A DNA stretch of 64,000 bases. It comes from Lepiota brunneoincarnata. Its lineage: Eukaryota; Basidiomycota; Agaricomycetes; Agaricales; Agaricaceae. Shown piece by piece: positions 1-12,725 of this stretch; position 1 is the first letter of the stretch, and each line of letters opens with the position of its first letter. Location: NCBI GenBank assembly GCA_023014365.1, contig JAEBUN010000003.1, positions 124,001 to 188,000 of the forward strand, in the 5' to 3' direction. Position numbers and translations under genes: made by a program. Under the pieces are notes generated by a model. That model ran no database searches, had not been told where the DNA came from, and saw nothing but the letters and a program-made list of their open reading frames with translations.

Positions 1-878
1 ATTTGTGTGCTCAACCTTCAACCTCTTCATGCCCATGGCATTAATGTACAACCCTCTCCTCCAAGTTGTTCAGCTACGTTGCTGGATCTTTCCACACAAG
101 GTATCTTGTTGGAAACGATAGCCATCCACACAGATAACTATCTATCACACAAGCTGCATTGCATCCCAGGCCGAGCCACTGCCATAGTTGGGAGCGAGGC
201 AAAAATCAGAACAGAGGTTGTCAAATCCGCATGCAAAATATCTAATCTGGAGGTACAGCAGCCGCGTGAAGGGGAGGCCTGAGCCCTCGGCTACACGATG
301 TCGTCGTTTTCACCTTCTTATAGTAATTTCAACAGTAGAAGTTTGCATTTATTACAACACTTGCGTGTACCTACGCACCTCGGTGATATCAAGTAGATTG
401 AATGTTAGACGCGATTATAGGAAAGCATTTCATACGTCACTATCACAATGAGCTAAGCTAAGCACCCACTTGCAACCAATGATATTGTTGACAGGGGCCT
501 GTTGACCTTTGCTCACACTTTCCGAAGGAAGACTAAGCTTAAGGTTGGGTCCAACTATCCGGCTACCTGACAGTATACCCTCCTCTCCAAACTACAAACA
601 TATGTAGTCTGCCTATCGTGAGGCGTGGTACTCGTAAAATTGTACAAACTGCGAAGCCCGTGCAAGTAATTCTCAGAGGGCTCCTGATGAACATTCCGGA
701 CTGGCCAGAATTGCAATAGCGCACCTTAAGGACCCTAATCAATGATTCCAGACCCCTCTTTTAGGGCTCCGACTAAGCTACCCCGAGTCAGAACTGATTC
801 CGATCACTATAAATGCCGTCATCTATGAGGTGGTATATAAGATGTGGTGACAGCTTCACGACCACATAATCAGCAACC
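1..878. other. no recognisable gene
   Basis: A short open frame on the plus strand (about 7-282) resembles nothing I recognise and has no intron signals that would extend it. It could be the tail of a gene that starts outside the window. The rest looks intergenic and should contain the laccase promoter, but I see no clear TATA element. Confidence 0.3.
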
Positions 879-3517
879 ATGTACTTCCCGCCTTTCAGAT
901 TCTGGAAAACTGTGCCACTACTGGCCGAGTCTTTGCATTCCATCGGTCCGGTTGGAGAATTGTTTGTTGTAAACAAAATAATCAACGCCGATGGATTTAG
1001 GCGCGAAGCCGCACTGGTAGGCTTGACCCCGAAGTGGCCCACGTTCCCTGGACCAATAATCCGCGGGTACAAGGTATGCCGAAGACGGTATAGCACATCT
1101 CGGGGCTTGAACTATTTTATCAGGGTGATACCTTCAGGATTAATGTCAATAATATGCTCAACAGTGACGACATGCTGACAGCAATCACGATTGTAGGCAA
1201 TTCTCCGCTTCTATGCATATTAACCTACGTCCATCCTCGTTCACCAGCACTGGCACGGGATTCACCATAACCATGGAACAAACTGGGCAGATGGGGATTG
1301 CGTTTGTTACTCAATGCCCTGTCGTTTCAGGGAACTCGTTTTCATATCGTTTTCCTGTTGAGAACCAAGCAGGTACTTTCTGGTATCACTCTCATTACTG
1401 TAAGGCGTTCCATCGCCGACTGTCACAGGCGATTCATCGCTCTCATTAGCAACACAATACTGCGATGGACTCCGTGGACCTCTCATCGTTATGGACTCGA
1501 ATGATCCACACGGTCATCTGTATGATATCGACGATGGTGATAAATTTTTTGCTCTGGGTCTTCCTTGACTAACCCTGGGGATCCAAGACGGAACAGTGAT
1601 AACGCTGTCGGACTGGTGGGTGAAATTTACAGCGCTTAGCATCTTTCACTTATGTTTCCATGATCAGGTATCGTTAGTCTTCATTATACCGAGGTTCAGA
1701 CGTATTTTCTCAGAGCGCTGAAACCATAGATCAAATTGCCTAGCCAAGGGTCAAAGGTACGCCTGGCGTCCGCTCTCGCTCCCTGGGCCCATAATGGTAG
1801 TTACCTCATTTCCGATGAAGCGCATGGAATTCTACTTTGATCAACGGCTTCGGCCAGTGGCCGGGCTCGACCCAGCCACCGAAATATGCCGTAGGTCGAT
1901 GTCCTCCATGGCAGGCGGTAAGTAGCATTTATCAGCACTCCTATCGCCCTTCTAAGCACCCTCGAACCCCAACAATCTAGGTATCGCTTCCGGCTCATCA
2001 ACATGTCCTGTCACGCTCCATACAACTTCACCATCGACAAACACGACCTCCAAATTATCGAGGTTGATGGGGCGAATGTTGCTCCAGTCACCATCAACCA
2101 GCTTCAGATATTTGCCGGTGGGTAAAAAATGTCAAGGATGGATCTAGAATCACACTTTGACAACTCCCCTGTAGGTCAGCGCTATTCTTTCGTTGTGAGT
2201 ATCTGTTGTCGGGACTCAAGGAACAGGACACATTATGAATTTTTGATAGTTGCACACCAACCAAGACCTGACCAATTACTGTAAGTGGTGCAACTATCTA
2301 AACTCCTCCCAACTTTATCTCAACGGAGTATCCTCTTTTCGCTCAGGGATTCGGGTCCCAGTAGCCAACGACCTCAACGCAATCGGAGGCCAAGCGATAC
2401 TGCGATATCTTCCAGTACCCGTCGAACTTCCATATAGCAGGCAGAGAGTTGATAAACCATTGTTTGAGACAGACCTTCACGTATGGGAATTTAGCTGCTT
2501 TAGTTATCCAGACCTCATCGTATTGCTAGCCACTACAACCAGAGAAAGTGGTTCGTTGTTACCCTCCCCTGTTCTTCCGCGAAGACGATTCAAGTGATTT
2601 ACAGCCCGGAGACCCAACTCCTGACGGGGCGGACCTTTGTCTCGATTTGAGGCTGGGTCTCAAAGTATGCAGCCAACATGATATTTCAGGACGAATGGGC
2701 TGTAACTTGCATCCACATATAGGATGGGAAGTTCACGATTAACGACCGCCCCTTCCAGTCTCCAACCGTTCCTGTCCTCACTCAAATCCTCAACGGCATC
2801 GTTGATCCGAGTGAGAGCACCCGACTCTGTCTTGAGTTGCTAATGAATGGAATCCCAGGGAAAATACTTCCAATCGGTTCCGTGTTCTCCCTCCCATCGA
2901 ACAAAACGGTTCAGATTACCATCCATACGGACCCATCGATCAACGAACAAGGGGGACCCCACCCGTTTTACTTGCACGGTGTAAGAATCAAACACCATCC
3001 AACATGAAGGAGGCCTCGCTCACCTATTTCTGAGCTAGCATAGCTTTTCCGTGATCAGAAGTGCGGGAAACGCGTCGTACAATTTTGATAACCCGGTGCG
3101 AAGGGATACAGGTCGCAACTTCAACGATTCGAGGTGGCAATGATCAGGTATCAATACGGTTCGTGACTGACAACCACGGGCCGTGGATACTTCACTGGTA
3201 AAGCAATTCCTCAGCGACTTCCCTGTTTCTGATCTGAACTCAAACAAACACCTACTATCTAGCCACATTGACTGGCATCGTGAAGGGTGAGTTTTCCAGC
3301 TGTGTATTTAGTCCTTGGTCCTTCAAGCATTTTGCTGACCGCTTTTACAGTGGACTTGCAATCGTGCTTGCCGAAGACATTCCGGGAACCGCCGCTGCGG
3401 TTTCCAAGCGTCCAAGTATTTTTATTTTTATCTGTCCTTGGCTGGGAGCGACTCTGATAGCATATTGACGTAGACTCATGGAATGACCTATGCTCCATTT
3501 ATTGGAGCCACCAATAG
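879..3517 (+). pseudogene. laccase (multicopper oxidase), two frame breaks
   Basis: Laccases are secreted blue-copper oxidases that oxidise phenols with reduction of O2 to water. All four copper motifs can be followed through the introns: [16 protein letters not shown] (about 1250), FWYHSHYSTQYCDG (spliced near 1395/1450), HPFYLHGHSFSVI (spliced near 2975/3040) and HCHIDWHREVGLAIVLAED (spliced near 3200-3390). The residue at the type-1 axial position is Leu. Other laccase blocks include the N-terminal SIGPVGELFVVN, LINGFGQWPG and IIEVDGANVAPVT. The frame ends DSWNDLCSIYWSHQ with stop at 3515-3517. Two places need one base fewer to stay in frame: the GGGG run near 1293 and the G pair near 1894. 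The leader before SIGP is a poor signal peptide, which favours a relic. Consensus errors are the alternative reading, because every catalytic residue survives. Confidence 0.82.
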
Positions 3518-4819
3518 CACTGTGTGTGGGTGTGGAGAACCTGCTCGAGGCGAGGTAGACTACCCCTATACAGGGTCACACATCTCATACACAATTACCA
3601 ATCCAATGATAGTTATGTCTAGATGTGGTCTTGTCAGTAAGACTAGTATGTATGGGAGCCCTATAAATTATATGATAATTACACATTGTTGGTGATGGCT
3701 GCTGCTACGGTAGAAATGTTCTTGCCCTGGTCACGTGAGTATTCCCAGTTGTTCCGCGTCTTTTTCTGCTCCCCAACTAGGTCGTCGCTCTCCTTCCGCT
3801 GTTTGCATGTTTTCGCATTGTATGAGACGCGTGGTAGCTGTCACATACCCAATCCCTTGCGAACATCCTGCAAAAGACGACACGGCAACAGTCGTCGGCG
3901 CATCGCCGGTAAGTTGCCCGCTTCCGAACTCCAGCGCTCATGATAAGTGACCAACAAGTGACTCTTGTGTCATCACAAGAGTCATATGGTCGGTCGGCCA
4001 CTGCCTTAAATTTGGGCCTCCATAGCTGACGAGTTTCATGCACGGGGCGGCGCTGCGTACATACCGGCTCGCAATCGGCGCCACAAGCTGTAACAGCAGG
4101 GAGGAACTTATAGACTAATAGCGTATTGTGGGTTCACGTTCGAACGACTGGGGAAAGTGACGTAGATATCTGCCCTCAAAACCCTGATCAATCAAGAGGC
4201 ATCTGGTTCTGGCTATGAATATCTTGCGGGGTCTATTGAACTTGTGATTGACCGCAAAAAGCAAATATGAGACTGTCAATCTCCTCAAGATTCGGGACCT
4301 TACTGGATGGGAATCGGTTTACCACGCAGAATCATCTCAATCTCGGTCCGTATACGAAGTTTGGTACGCGACCCCCCCCCGGGGTTAAATAATGATCAGC
4401 CGAGTCCGCCTTTCTACCATTGCCACGAGGTCAAAGGAACGTGCTCTGCTATCCCGCGCCCTGCTTCCCTTGGGGTACGCATCGTGGCCACGTATCGAGC
4501 GATCAGCAACAGTGAGTCCCCCAACACCAGGTTCAAAAGCGGTTGCATCGAAAAAGGAGATCCAGTGTTGACGGTCAAATCGGACTCAGACTCACAAGCT
4601 CTGCACTATTGGACCGGAGATAGGCCATTTATCTAGCAAAGATCTTTCTGAGATCGGAAGGGCAAACCGTTCCAGGCTGGGCTTTCTATTACTGCTAGCA
4701 TATGAGTCCGGTCCAACCGTGTCATTCTACAAGGGGAGGGTATTTATGGCATTCACTGCCCCGCTGCAACTCGGACTCTGGTCTTCTGTTACATCCTGCC
4801 TTGAACTCAGTCACCTATC
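3518..4819. other. no supported gene; possible decayed coding DNA
   Basis: Downstream of the laccase stop no complete gene is visible. Around 4170-4360 the plus strand has coding-like stretches in two adjacent frames (for example LINQEASGSGYEYLAGSIE) that break into one another, as a fossil exon would. I cannot name the family. The last 100 bases before 4820 are the presumed promoter of monooxygenase A. Confidence 0.3.
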
Positions 4820-6742
4820 ATGGATAGCTCCAAGTTAGGGCCGAGATTAAGGGTCGGAATTTGGTACGTTACACTTTTTACAACATCGAATTTTTTCTTA
4901 CATGCGAGATAGTGGGGGCGGCATTGGTGGATTGATTCTAGCGGGTAAGCGATGTCGTGTGTGCGTTTGATCCCCTTTGTTCTTACTTCGAATTTGTGCC
5001 GCAGTTGCATTGTCAAGGTATCCGGACATTGAGGTGGCCGTCTATGAGGCAGCATCGAAACTTGCCGAAATTGGAGCAGGCATCGGGCTCTTTCCACGTG
5101 CATAATTTCCGCCCGGTCGACGTCTAATATCAACTCATTGTTGCCCCTCCTTTCTTTCTTAGGTCCATGGGAAGTTATCCGAGCGCTTGACCTCGAAGTC
5201 GAGCTGACGAAGGTATCCGACACGAAACGTCAAGAAGGACCAGGTGAGTTTCTCAAACTTAGAGCCCGACCGTACAAACCCAGGGTTCATTTTCCAGTCC
5301 CAATGTTCTCGTTCCGGAAAAGCGATTGTCCAGAAGGAATGGAATTCTATACTCTTTTTACACAAGGCATGCGCCCTAACGCCGTTCCTTCGAGAATATC
5401 GCTTCTTATCCCTGATTGCTAGGCAACATCATGTTTTTCCACCGCCCGGATTTTCAACAAGTTCTTGTAAACCGCGTGGCGTCGACATGCAAGATACAAT
5501 GCGGAAAACGTCTTCGGAGTTATATACAACCACCATCTGAACCTGTCCGCCTTCTATTTGAGGACGATTCAACGGCAACCTGCGACATACTTGTGGGGGC
5601 GGACGGGTTGAAATCCGCAGTTCGAAAAACACTCATGAGCGAAATCGCCCATCTTGCCCAATTAGAAGGCCGAAGAGCCGAAGCGGCCAATTGCCTCACT
5701 GCAATTGAGCCGGTGTGGAGCGGGGGTATCGCGTATCGTGCGCTCATATCCGCTGATTTACTGAAGGCCCAGTATCCCAACCATCGTATACTCACGCAGC
5801 CAACTCTGGTTCGTCCTTCCCCGCAGATAATGTAATGATACGATGGCTGAGTTTGCTTTTATTGCACACACAGTACGTTGGGAAGGGTGCCGTGGGTTCG
5901 TGATCCCTGGTTGATATTCGCATGCTTAATCCCGTCTACAGTTTATCTTGGGGTACCCCGTCTCAAAAGGGAAATTTATTAATTTTGTTGCATTTATTCT
6001 GCGGCATGACCAAGAAAATACGAAGTTTGATGGGCAGTGGGTTACAGCAGTAGAAAAGGGGGAGGTGATCAGACATTTCACAGAGTGGGAACCCGAAGTC
6101 CAGGCCCTTACCAACGTACGTCTTGTGGTGCTTAGTATTAGTAGCACCTGCTGATCCCACAAACCTATCTCAGTGCGTTGACAAACCTCTGCGATGGGCT
6201 ATTCATACTGTGCGGCCGCTTTCCACATTCGTCCACGGGTGTACTGCCATCATTGGGGATGCTGTATGTGCGATTTCGCTTTTGGTTTGCGAATTTATCC
6301 AATGGTTTAGGCACACGCGATGACCCCGCACCAGGGAGCGGGGGCTGGACAAGCCATTGAGGTCGGTAAATTACACCAACCATTATCGCTGATCCTGACC
6401 TCCAGTACACTTCAAATCCTCTATTAGGATGCATTTATACTAGCTGCGCTTCTCGGAAATCCCAAAACTGACGGGAGTGTTGCTGCAATCCAACGCGCCT
6501 TGAAGATATATGACCTCGTCCGACGACCGCGTGCCCTGGCAGTACAAGAGGGGTCGAGATTGAATGGGAGGTGTTTCTCACTGACGCATTCCGGCGTCGA
6601 CTTCTCTGCTCTGCAGGGACGAGAATTGCATGCGGAACTTGTGAAGCTCGTGGAAACCGCCAAGGAGAACTGGGACTCGGCCTGGTTGACTTCACCGAGT
6701 GATTCCTATGAGGAAGCGATCACGTTGTTGCAGTCGTTCTGA
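4820..6742 (+). CDS. FAD-dependent monooxygenase, copy A (salicylate hydroxylase-like)
   Basis: A flavoprotein of the PHBH/salicylate hydroxylase class, which uses FAD, NAD(P)H and O2 to hydroxylate aromatic or related substrates; the substrate cannot be read from sequence. Eleven exons: 4820-4863, 4913-4944, 5005-5097, 5163-5243, 5298-5366, 5423-5808, 5874-5891, 5942-6115, 6174-6263, 6311-6361, 6428-6742, giving 450 residues, usual for the family. The Rossmann dinucleotide motif (GIxGGGIGGL) is rebuilt across intron 1. The DG motif reads CDILVGADGLKSAVRK, and the GD motif GDAAHAMTPHQGAGAGQAIE is rebuilt across introns 9-10. All frames are open. Intron 5 begins with GC instead of GT, where copies B-D have GT. 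Sequence is closest to copy E (NRVAST and QPPSEPV blocks). Confidence 0.9.
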
Positions 6743-7410
6743 AGTCCACAGCATGTAAAGAGCAAACGAGATACTGTACCATAGTTTGGAAACACTCTCC
6801 CCAAGGAATGTGATGGTTAAAAACATGATAAAGGTGCTACCTGCAGCTAAGGGGAGCAATTGCAACACCACGGTTGAAGCGTGGTTTTTCCATGTGACCC
6901 CTGTCGGATAGCTTGTGCGATAGGAACCTCCTCGAGTGACATTCTGTGAGACTAAGGTCTAAACGTGGACTCTAGTATTGGCCATCTTGCAACTACTTAC
7001 TGGAAACGGCGGATACCCGGAAAGTATAACCCGAAGGAATCAAACAAACTCCACGATGCTGAGGTAAAGCGAATGACGAGAAGTCGAAGGGGCGTAACCA
7101 CCACGCCACGAAAATACGTCAACAGGTTGCCATTTAGGATCAGGAGATATCACTGTGTTGCACCCACAGAGGGTCGCTACCAATGGGGGAACGGGTACAG
7201 CATTCAGGGAGGCCCAAAGTTGGAGTTGGCAGACGTCAGGTATCCTTGGTCGAGCGCTCTCAAACGGATAACCATATAACAGCACAATTAATGTCGATCC
7301 GAGTCCAGCCGTGCTTCCCGTAAAACTTGGCCCCGTGACTATAATATATACATGGACCCTAGCCTGGCCACAACAGTCATTTCCCCTTCATCCGTCACAG
7401 TCGGGAAGAA
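6743..7410. repeat. intergenic unit shared by monooxygenase copies B and C
   Basis: This spacer upstream of copy B is repeated almost base for base at about 10110-10779 upstream of copy C. Shared blocks include the stretch around 6840-6890, the GGCGGATACCCGGAAAGTA block at 7008 and the block just before each start codon. It therefore holds the duplicated promoter. A TATA-like box lies at 7340-7350. No gene of its own is supported. Confidence 0.8.
7340..7350 (+). promoter_or_regulatory. TATA-like box, monooxygenase B
   Basis: TATAATATATA lies about 60-70 bases before the ATG at 7411. An equivalent box sits at 10704-10717 before copy C, so the two tandem genes probably share the same core promoter. 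Inferred from position and composition only. Confidence 0.5.
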
Positions 7411-9364
7411 ATGAACAACTCCAAGCCAGGCAGGAAGCTGAGAGTCGGCATCTGGTGCGTGGTTAACATGTGCCACATGGCACAAGTTCATACCGCCTTA
7501 CATGGGATAGTGGTGGTGGTATTGGGGGATTGACCCTAGCAAGTAAGAGTTGACCGATAGTTGAGAACTGGCATGTCATTCGACACATATCGTAGTTGCA
7601 TTGTCAAAATACCCAGACATCGAGGTGACTATATACGAAGCAGCATCGAAACTTGCCGAAATCGGAGCAGGCGTCGGGCTCTTTCCACGTATGTTACTAG
7701 TTATCTCAGGTGCGCCCAATAATGGTTAATTCACGTCATGTTCTACCGGCTAAGGTCCATGGAAAATCATCCGCGAACTTGGCCTGGAAGACGAGCTGTC
7801 TGCAGTGGCCGACAGAAGGTATCAAGAAGGACCATGTGATTTCTCTACTGCGTCGCCAACTTATTGTGCGAATCTGACTTTTTTTTATCTAGACCGTATG
7901 TGGGTGTATCGAAAAGGTGATTGCCCGGAGGGAATCGAATTCTATAGACTCATTACACAAGGTATGTAATGCTTCTCATCGTCGCTTCAAAGCTGAAACG
8001 CCACCTTACTGTTATTATCAATAACCAGGCAATCCGATGGTGTTCCACCGCTCGGACTTTCAGCAAGCCCTTCTGAGGTCTCTGCCTCCTGAGTGCAACG
8101 TGCTCTGTGGGAAGCGTCTCCAGAGCTACACACAGAAACCCTCAGAACCCGTAGGCCTTCTTTTCGAGGATGGGTCAACGGCAACCTGTGATATTCTCAT
8201 TGGGGCTGACGGCTTGAAATCCGCAGTTCGAAGAACGCTCATGAATGAACGGGCAAATCTTGCCCAATCAGCGGGTCGTAGCGCAGAGGCAACTGAATAC
8301 CTTGCTTGTGTCGAGCCAGTGTGGAGTGGGGCCATTGCGTACCGCGCACTCATACCCACGGACCTGCTAAGGGCTCGACATCCTGATCATCGTATCTTTA
8401 CCGAGCCAACTCAAGTTTGTCCTTCTCTTCTTAGGTGACACAATTTCTGCTTGAACTTCGTCTCAACAGTACATCGGAAAGGACGGCGTGAGTTTCCACT
8501 TCTTCGGCGGGGTGGGCATACATAGCATGTTAACTTCCGCCACAGATTATTATCGCCTTCTCTATAAACAGAAAACTAATCAACTTCGTTGCCCTTGTCT
8601 CCCAGCATGACCAAGAAAATACTAGCTTTAACGGGCAGTGGGTATCCGTGGCAAAGAAAGAGGAGATGATCGGTAAGTACGCAGAGTGGGAGCCCGAAGT
8701 CCAGGCCCTCTTGGAAGTAAGCTTCATGACCCTTCGGTTGCGTTGCATTCACTGACCCTCTGAATCCGGGCAAGTGTGTCGAGGAACCTTTACGATGGGC
8801 AATTCACACTGTTCGACCACTTCCGACATTTGTTCATGGGCGGGTTGCAGTCATTGGCGATGCTGTAAGTCAAACCTGTCCTTCTGTTTTTTCCGAAGTA
8901 TTCAATTTCCCAACTCACCAGGCACATGCGATGGTTCCACACCAAGGCGCGGGTGCCGGGCAAGCCATTGAGGTGTGTAAATCACTTATAGCCGTGGCCT
9001 TTGGTAACACTGACCATGGCATGCCCAATCCTACCTCGAACTTCATTAGGATGCATTCGTACTATCCACGCTCCTTGGCAACCCTAAGATCGACGGTAGC
9101 CCAACTTCGATCCAACGGGCTTTGGAAATATATAACGTTGTCCGGCGACCGCGTGCCTTGGAAGTCCAGGAGAAGTCAAGGTTGAACAGCAAATACTTGA
9201 CGTTGATGTATCGTGGCGTAGACTTCTCTAATCTTCAGGGACAGGAGCTGAACAGGGAGCTTCTGAAGCTCATAGATGAAGTCAAGCGAAACTTGGAGTG
9301 GGCTTGGTTGAGTTCACCAATGGATGTTTATGAGCAAACGATCGAGTTATTAGAGTCGGATTGA
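7411..9364 (+). CDS. FAD-dependent monooxygenase, copy B
   Basis: Same enzyme class and the same 11-exon structure as copy A: 7411-7454, 7511-7542, 7596-7688, 7755-7835, 7893-7961, 8029-8414, 8470-8487, 8546-8716, 8775-8864, 8922-8972, 9050-9364, giving 449 residues. FAD-binding GGGIGGL, the DG motif (LIGADGLKSAVRR) and the GDAAHAMVPHQGAGAGQAIE motif are present. Exon 8 is three bases shorter than in A and D, costing one residue before RKLINF. All frames are open, so this looks like an active gene. It is the near twin of copy C, with which it forms a tandem duplication of about 3.37 kb including flanks. Confidence 0.9.
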
Positions 9365-10779
9365 GCGAAGAAGCTTAAGCAGCCGGGTCGTTGTTCTCTC
9401 TTGACACTGCCCTTTGATAGCCGCATTGCTCTTTCCTTTTTTTTTGTTTCTGTTTCTGTATTGTTATATATATATATTGATAATTCGTTGTGCTCACGCA
9501 TTAGCATGGTAACATCATCCGGGACGTCCCATGTTGAGACTGTTACACGGTTGCCAGTTAACTTACTTATACATGTCGAGCGCTTTACAATGGACAATAC
9601 TGTTTGGAGCCCCGCCCCCCTTTCAAAGGCCCGCGTGCAGCTAGGAGCTGGAATTTTCACCCCACTTCAGGATACACACTTATATGTACTTATAAGTGGT
9701 CATCACACAGGTCAACCAAGGGCGTCCCTTATATGTGAAGAGACCACTCGCGAATATTATGCTCAAATCGTTGGATAGGGAGATAACTTTGTGCCAGTCC
9801 CGCGGATGTCTAGAGAGTCTTGGCAGGAATTAACGGGTTTTCTTACTCTTCGATGAGTGACATCGTCCTGATGACTTGCAACCGTACCCCCGCTTTTGAA
9901 TGTAGTACTACTCATCGTCACATTAACGAACATGACAACTACACAAATTAACAATCCTGTACATTCGGAAAGGATAGATGCGCCGGCTGCACGGCATGCT
10001 AACGCAAGTAAGTCATATTCAGGCAGGTTAGAAAATAGCTCCCGGTTCATACTAGTTTAGATTTCGGATGCTTCGGGTCATCCTGTAAACATAAATTGTA
10101 AGGAAACTGTGAGGTGCTGCCTGCAGTTAAGAGCAGTAATTGCAACACCACGATTGAAGCATGGTTTTGCACGTTACCCCTGAACCGAGATGACCGAGGC
10201 AGCGTGTTCGAAGGCGTGCGCCGAGGGTGTTCAGGAAAACCAGACCCCTGTCGGTAATCCCGTGCTGGATAGCTTGCGCAATAGGAGCTTCCTCAAGTGA
10301 CATTCTGTGAGACTAACGTCTAAACGTGGGTACCATTGGCCATCTTACAACTACTTACTGGGAACGGCGGATACCCGGAAAGTAGAACCCGAAGGAATCA
10401 AACAAACTCCACGATGCTGAGGTAAAGGGAATGACGAGAAGTCGAAGGGGCGTAACCACCGAAGTCACGAAAATACGTGAACAGGTTGCCATTTAGGATC
10501 AGAAGATATCACTGTGGTGCGCCCACAGAGGGTCGCTACCAATGGGAAAGGGCACAGCATTCAGGGAGGCCCAAAGTTGGGAGTTGGCAGACGTCAGGTA
10601 TCCCTCGGTCGAGCGCTCTCAACGGTTGTGGCTAACCGTATAGCAGTATGTACAATGTCGATCCGAGTCCAGCCGTGCTTCCCCGTAAAGCTTGGCCTGT
10701 GACTATAATAATATATAGACCGTAGCCCGGCCACAACAGCCATTTCCCCTTCATTCGTCACGCTAACAGTCGGGAAGAA
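9365..10779. repeat. intergenic duplicated flank between copies B and C
   Basis: The first half (about 9380-10050) is repeated downstream of copy C at 12740-13350; the stretch at 9878-10000 matches 13186-13320 closely. The second half (about 10110-10779) repeats the spacer upstream of copy B. The sequence therefore marks the junction of a tandem duplication. Some open frames occur, but none is conserved between the two repeats, so no gene is called. Confidence 0.75.
10704..10717 (+). promoter_or_regulatory. TATA-like box, monooxygenase C
   Basis: An AT run of the form TATAATAATATATA lies 63-76 bases before the ATG of copy C and is the counterpart of the box before copy B. Confidence 0.45.
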
Positions 10780-12725
10780 ATGAACAACTCCAAGCCAGGC
10801 AGGAAATTGAGAGTCGGCATCTGGTGCGTGGTTGATATGTGCCACATGGCTCAAGTTCGCACCATCTTACATGGGATAGTGGTGGTGGTATTGGGGGTTT
10901 GACTCTAGCAAGTAAGAGTCGACCGATAAATTCTGGCATGTCCTCTGACATATTGTAGTTGCATTATCAAAATACCCAGACATCGAGGTGACTATATACG
11001 AAGCAGCATCGAAACTTGCCGAGATCGGGGCAGGCGTCGGGCTCTTTCCACGTACGTTACTAATTATATCAAGTGTGCCCAAGAACGGTTAATTCACGTC
11101 ATGGTATACTGGCTAAGGTCCATGGAAAATCATTCGGGAACTTGGCCTGGAAGACGAGCTGTCTGCAGTGGCCGACAGAAGGTATCAAGAAGGACCACGT
11201 GAGTTCTCAACTGCGTCGCCAACCTATTGTGCAAATTTGACATTCTTTTATCCAGACCGTGTGTGGGTATATCGAAAGGGTGATTTCCCGGAGGGAATCG
11301 AATTCTATGAACTCATTACACAAGGTATATAGTACTTCTCATCATCGTTTCAGAGACTCACCTTACGGCTATCATCAATAACCAGGCAATCCGATATTGT
11401 TCCATCGCTCGGACTTTCAGCAAGCCCTTCTGAGGTCCCTGCCTCCTGGGTGCAACGTACTCTGTGGGAAGCGTCTCCAGAGCTACACACAGAAACCCGC
11501 AGAACCCGTAGGCCTTCTTTTCGAGGATGGGTCAACGGCAACCTGTGATATTCTCATTGGGGCAGACGGCTTGAAATCCGCAGTTCGAAAAACGCTCATG
11601 AATGAACAAGCACACCTCGCCCAATCAGCGGGTCGTAGCGCAGAAGCAGCTGAATACCTTGCTTGCGTTGAGCCAGTGTGGAGTGGGGCCATTGCGTACC
11701 GTGCACTCATACCCACTGACCTGCTAAGGGCTCGACATCCCGATCATCGTATCTTTACCGAGCCAACTCAAGTTTGTCCTTCTCTCTTGTGCGACACAAT
11801 TTTTGCTTGAACATTGTCACTGACAGTACATCGGAAAGGACGGCGTGAGTTTCCACTTCTTCGACGGGGTGGGCATACATAGCATGTTAATTTCTGCCAC
11901 AGATTGTCCTTGCCTTCCCCATTTCAAACAGAAAATTAATCAACTTTGTTGCCCTTGTTTCTCGGCATGACCAAGAGAATACCAGCTTTGATGGGCAGTG
12001 GGTTTCCGTGGCAAAGAAAGAGGAGATGATCAGTAAGTATGTAAGGGTGGGAGCCCGAAGTCCAGGCCCTCTTAGAAGTGAGCCTCATACCTCTTCGATT
12101 GTGTGACATCCTCTGACACTCTAAATCCGGGCAAGTGTGTGGAGGAACCTTTACGATGGGCAATTCACACTGTTCGACCACTCCCGACATTTGTTCATGG
12201 GCGTGTTGCTATCATGGGCGATGCTGTAAGTCAAACCTGCCCTTCTGTTTACGAAAATTATTCAAATTCTTAACTCACCAGGCACATGCGATGGTTCCAC
12301 ACCAAGGTGCAGGTGCTGGGCAAGCTATAGAGGTGTGTAAATCATTTATACCCGTGGCCCCTGGTAACACCGACCATGGCATGCTCAATCCTATCCTCAA
12401 ACTTCATTAGGATGCATTCGTACTATCCGCGCTCCTTGGAAACCCTAAGATCGACGGTAGCCCAACTTCGATCCAAAGGGCTTTGGAAATATATAACGTT
12501 GTCCGGCGACCGCGTGCCCTGGAAGTCCAGGAGAAGTCAAGGTTGAACAGCAAATACTTGACGTTGATGTATCGTGGCGTAGACTTCTCTAACCTTCAGG
12601 GACAGGAGCTAACCAGGGAGCTTTTGAAGCTCATAGATGAAGTCAAACGCAACTGGGAGTGGGCTTGGTTGAGCTCGCCGAGGGATGTTTATGAGCAAGC
12701 GATCAAGTTATTAGAAGCAGATTGA
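10780..12725 (+). pseudogene. FAD-dependent monooxygenase, copy C (one frame break)
   Basis: Near twin of copy B with the same exon layout, start context (MNNSKPGRKLRVGI) and C terminus (last exon open to the stop at 12723-12725). The DG motif (ILIGADGLKSAVRK) and the GD motif (rebuilt across introns) are intact. Exon 8 carries one extra base near 12043-12048: copy B reads KYAEWEPEVQALLE there, whereas C drops into another frame and meets a stop in the next intron. Without that base it would encode about 450 residues like B. It is either a recently disabled duplicate or an active gene with a consensus error in a G-rich run. Confidence 0.8.
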
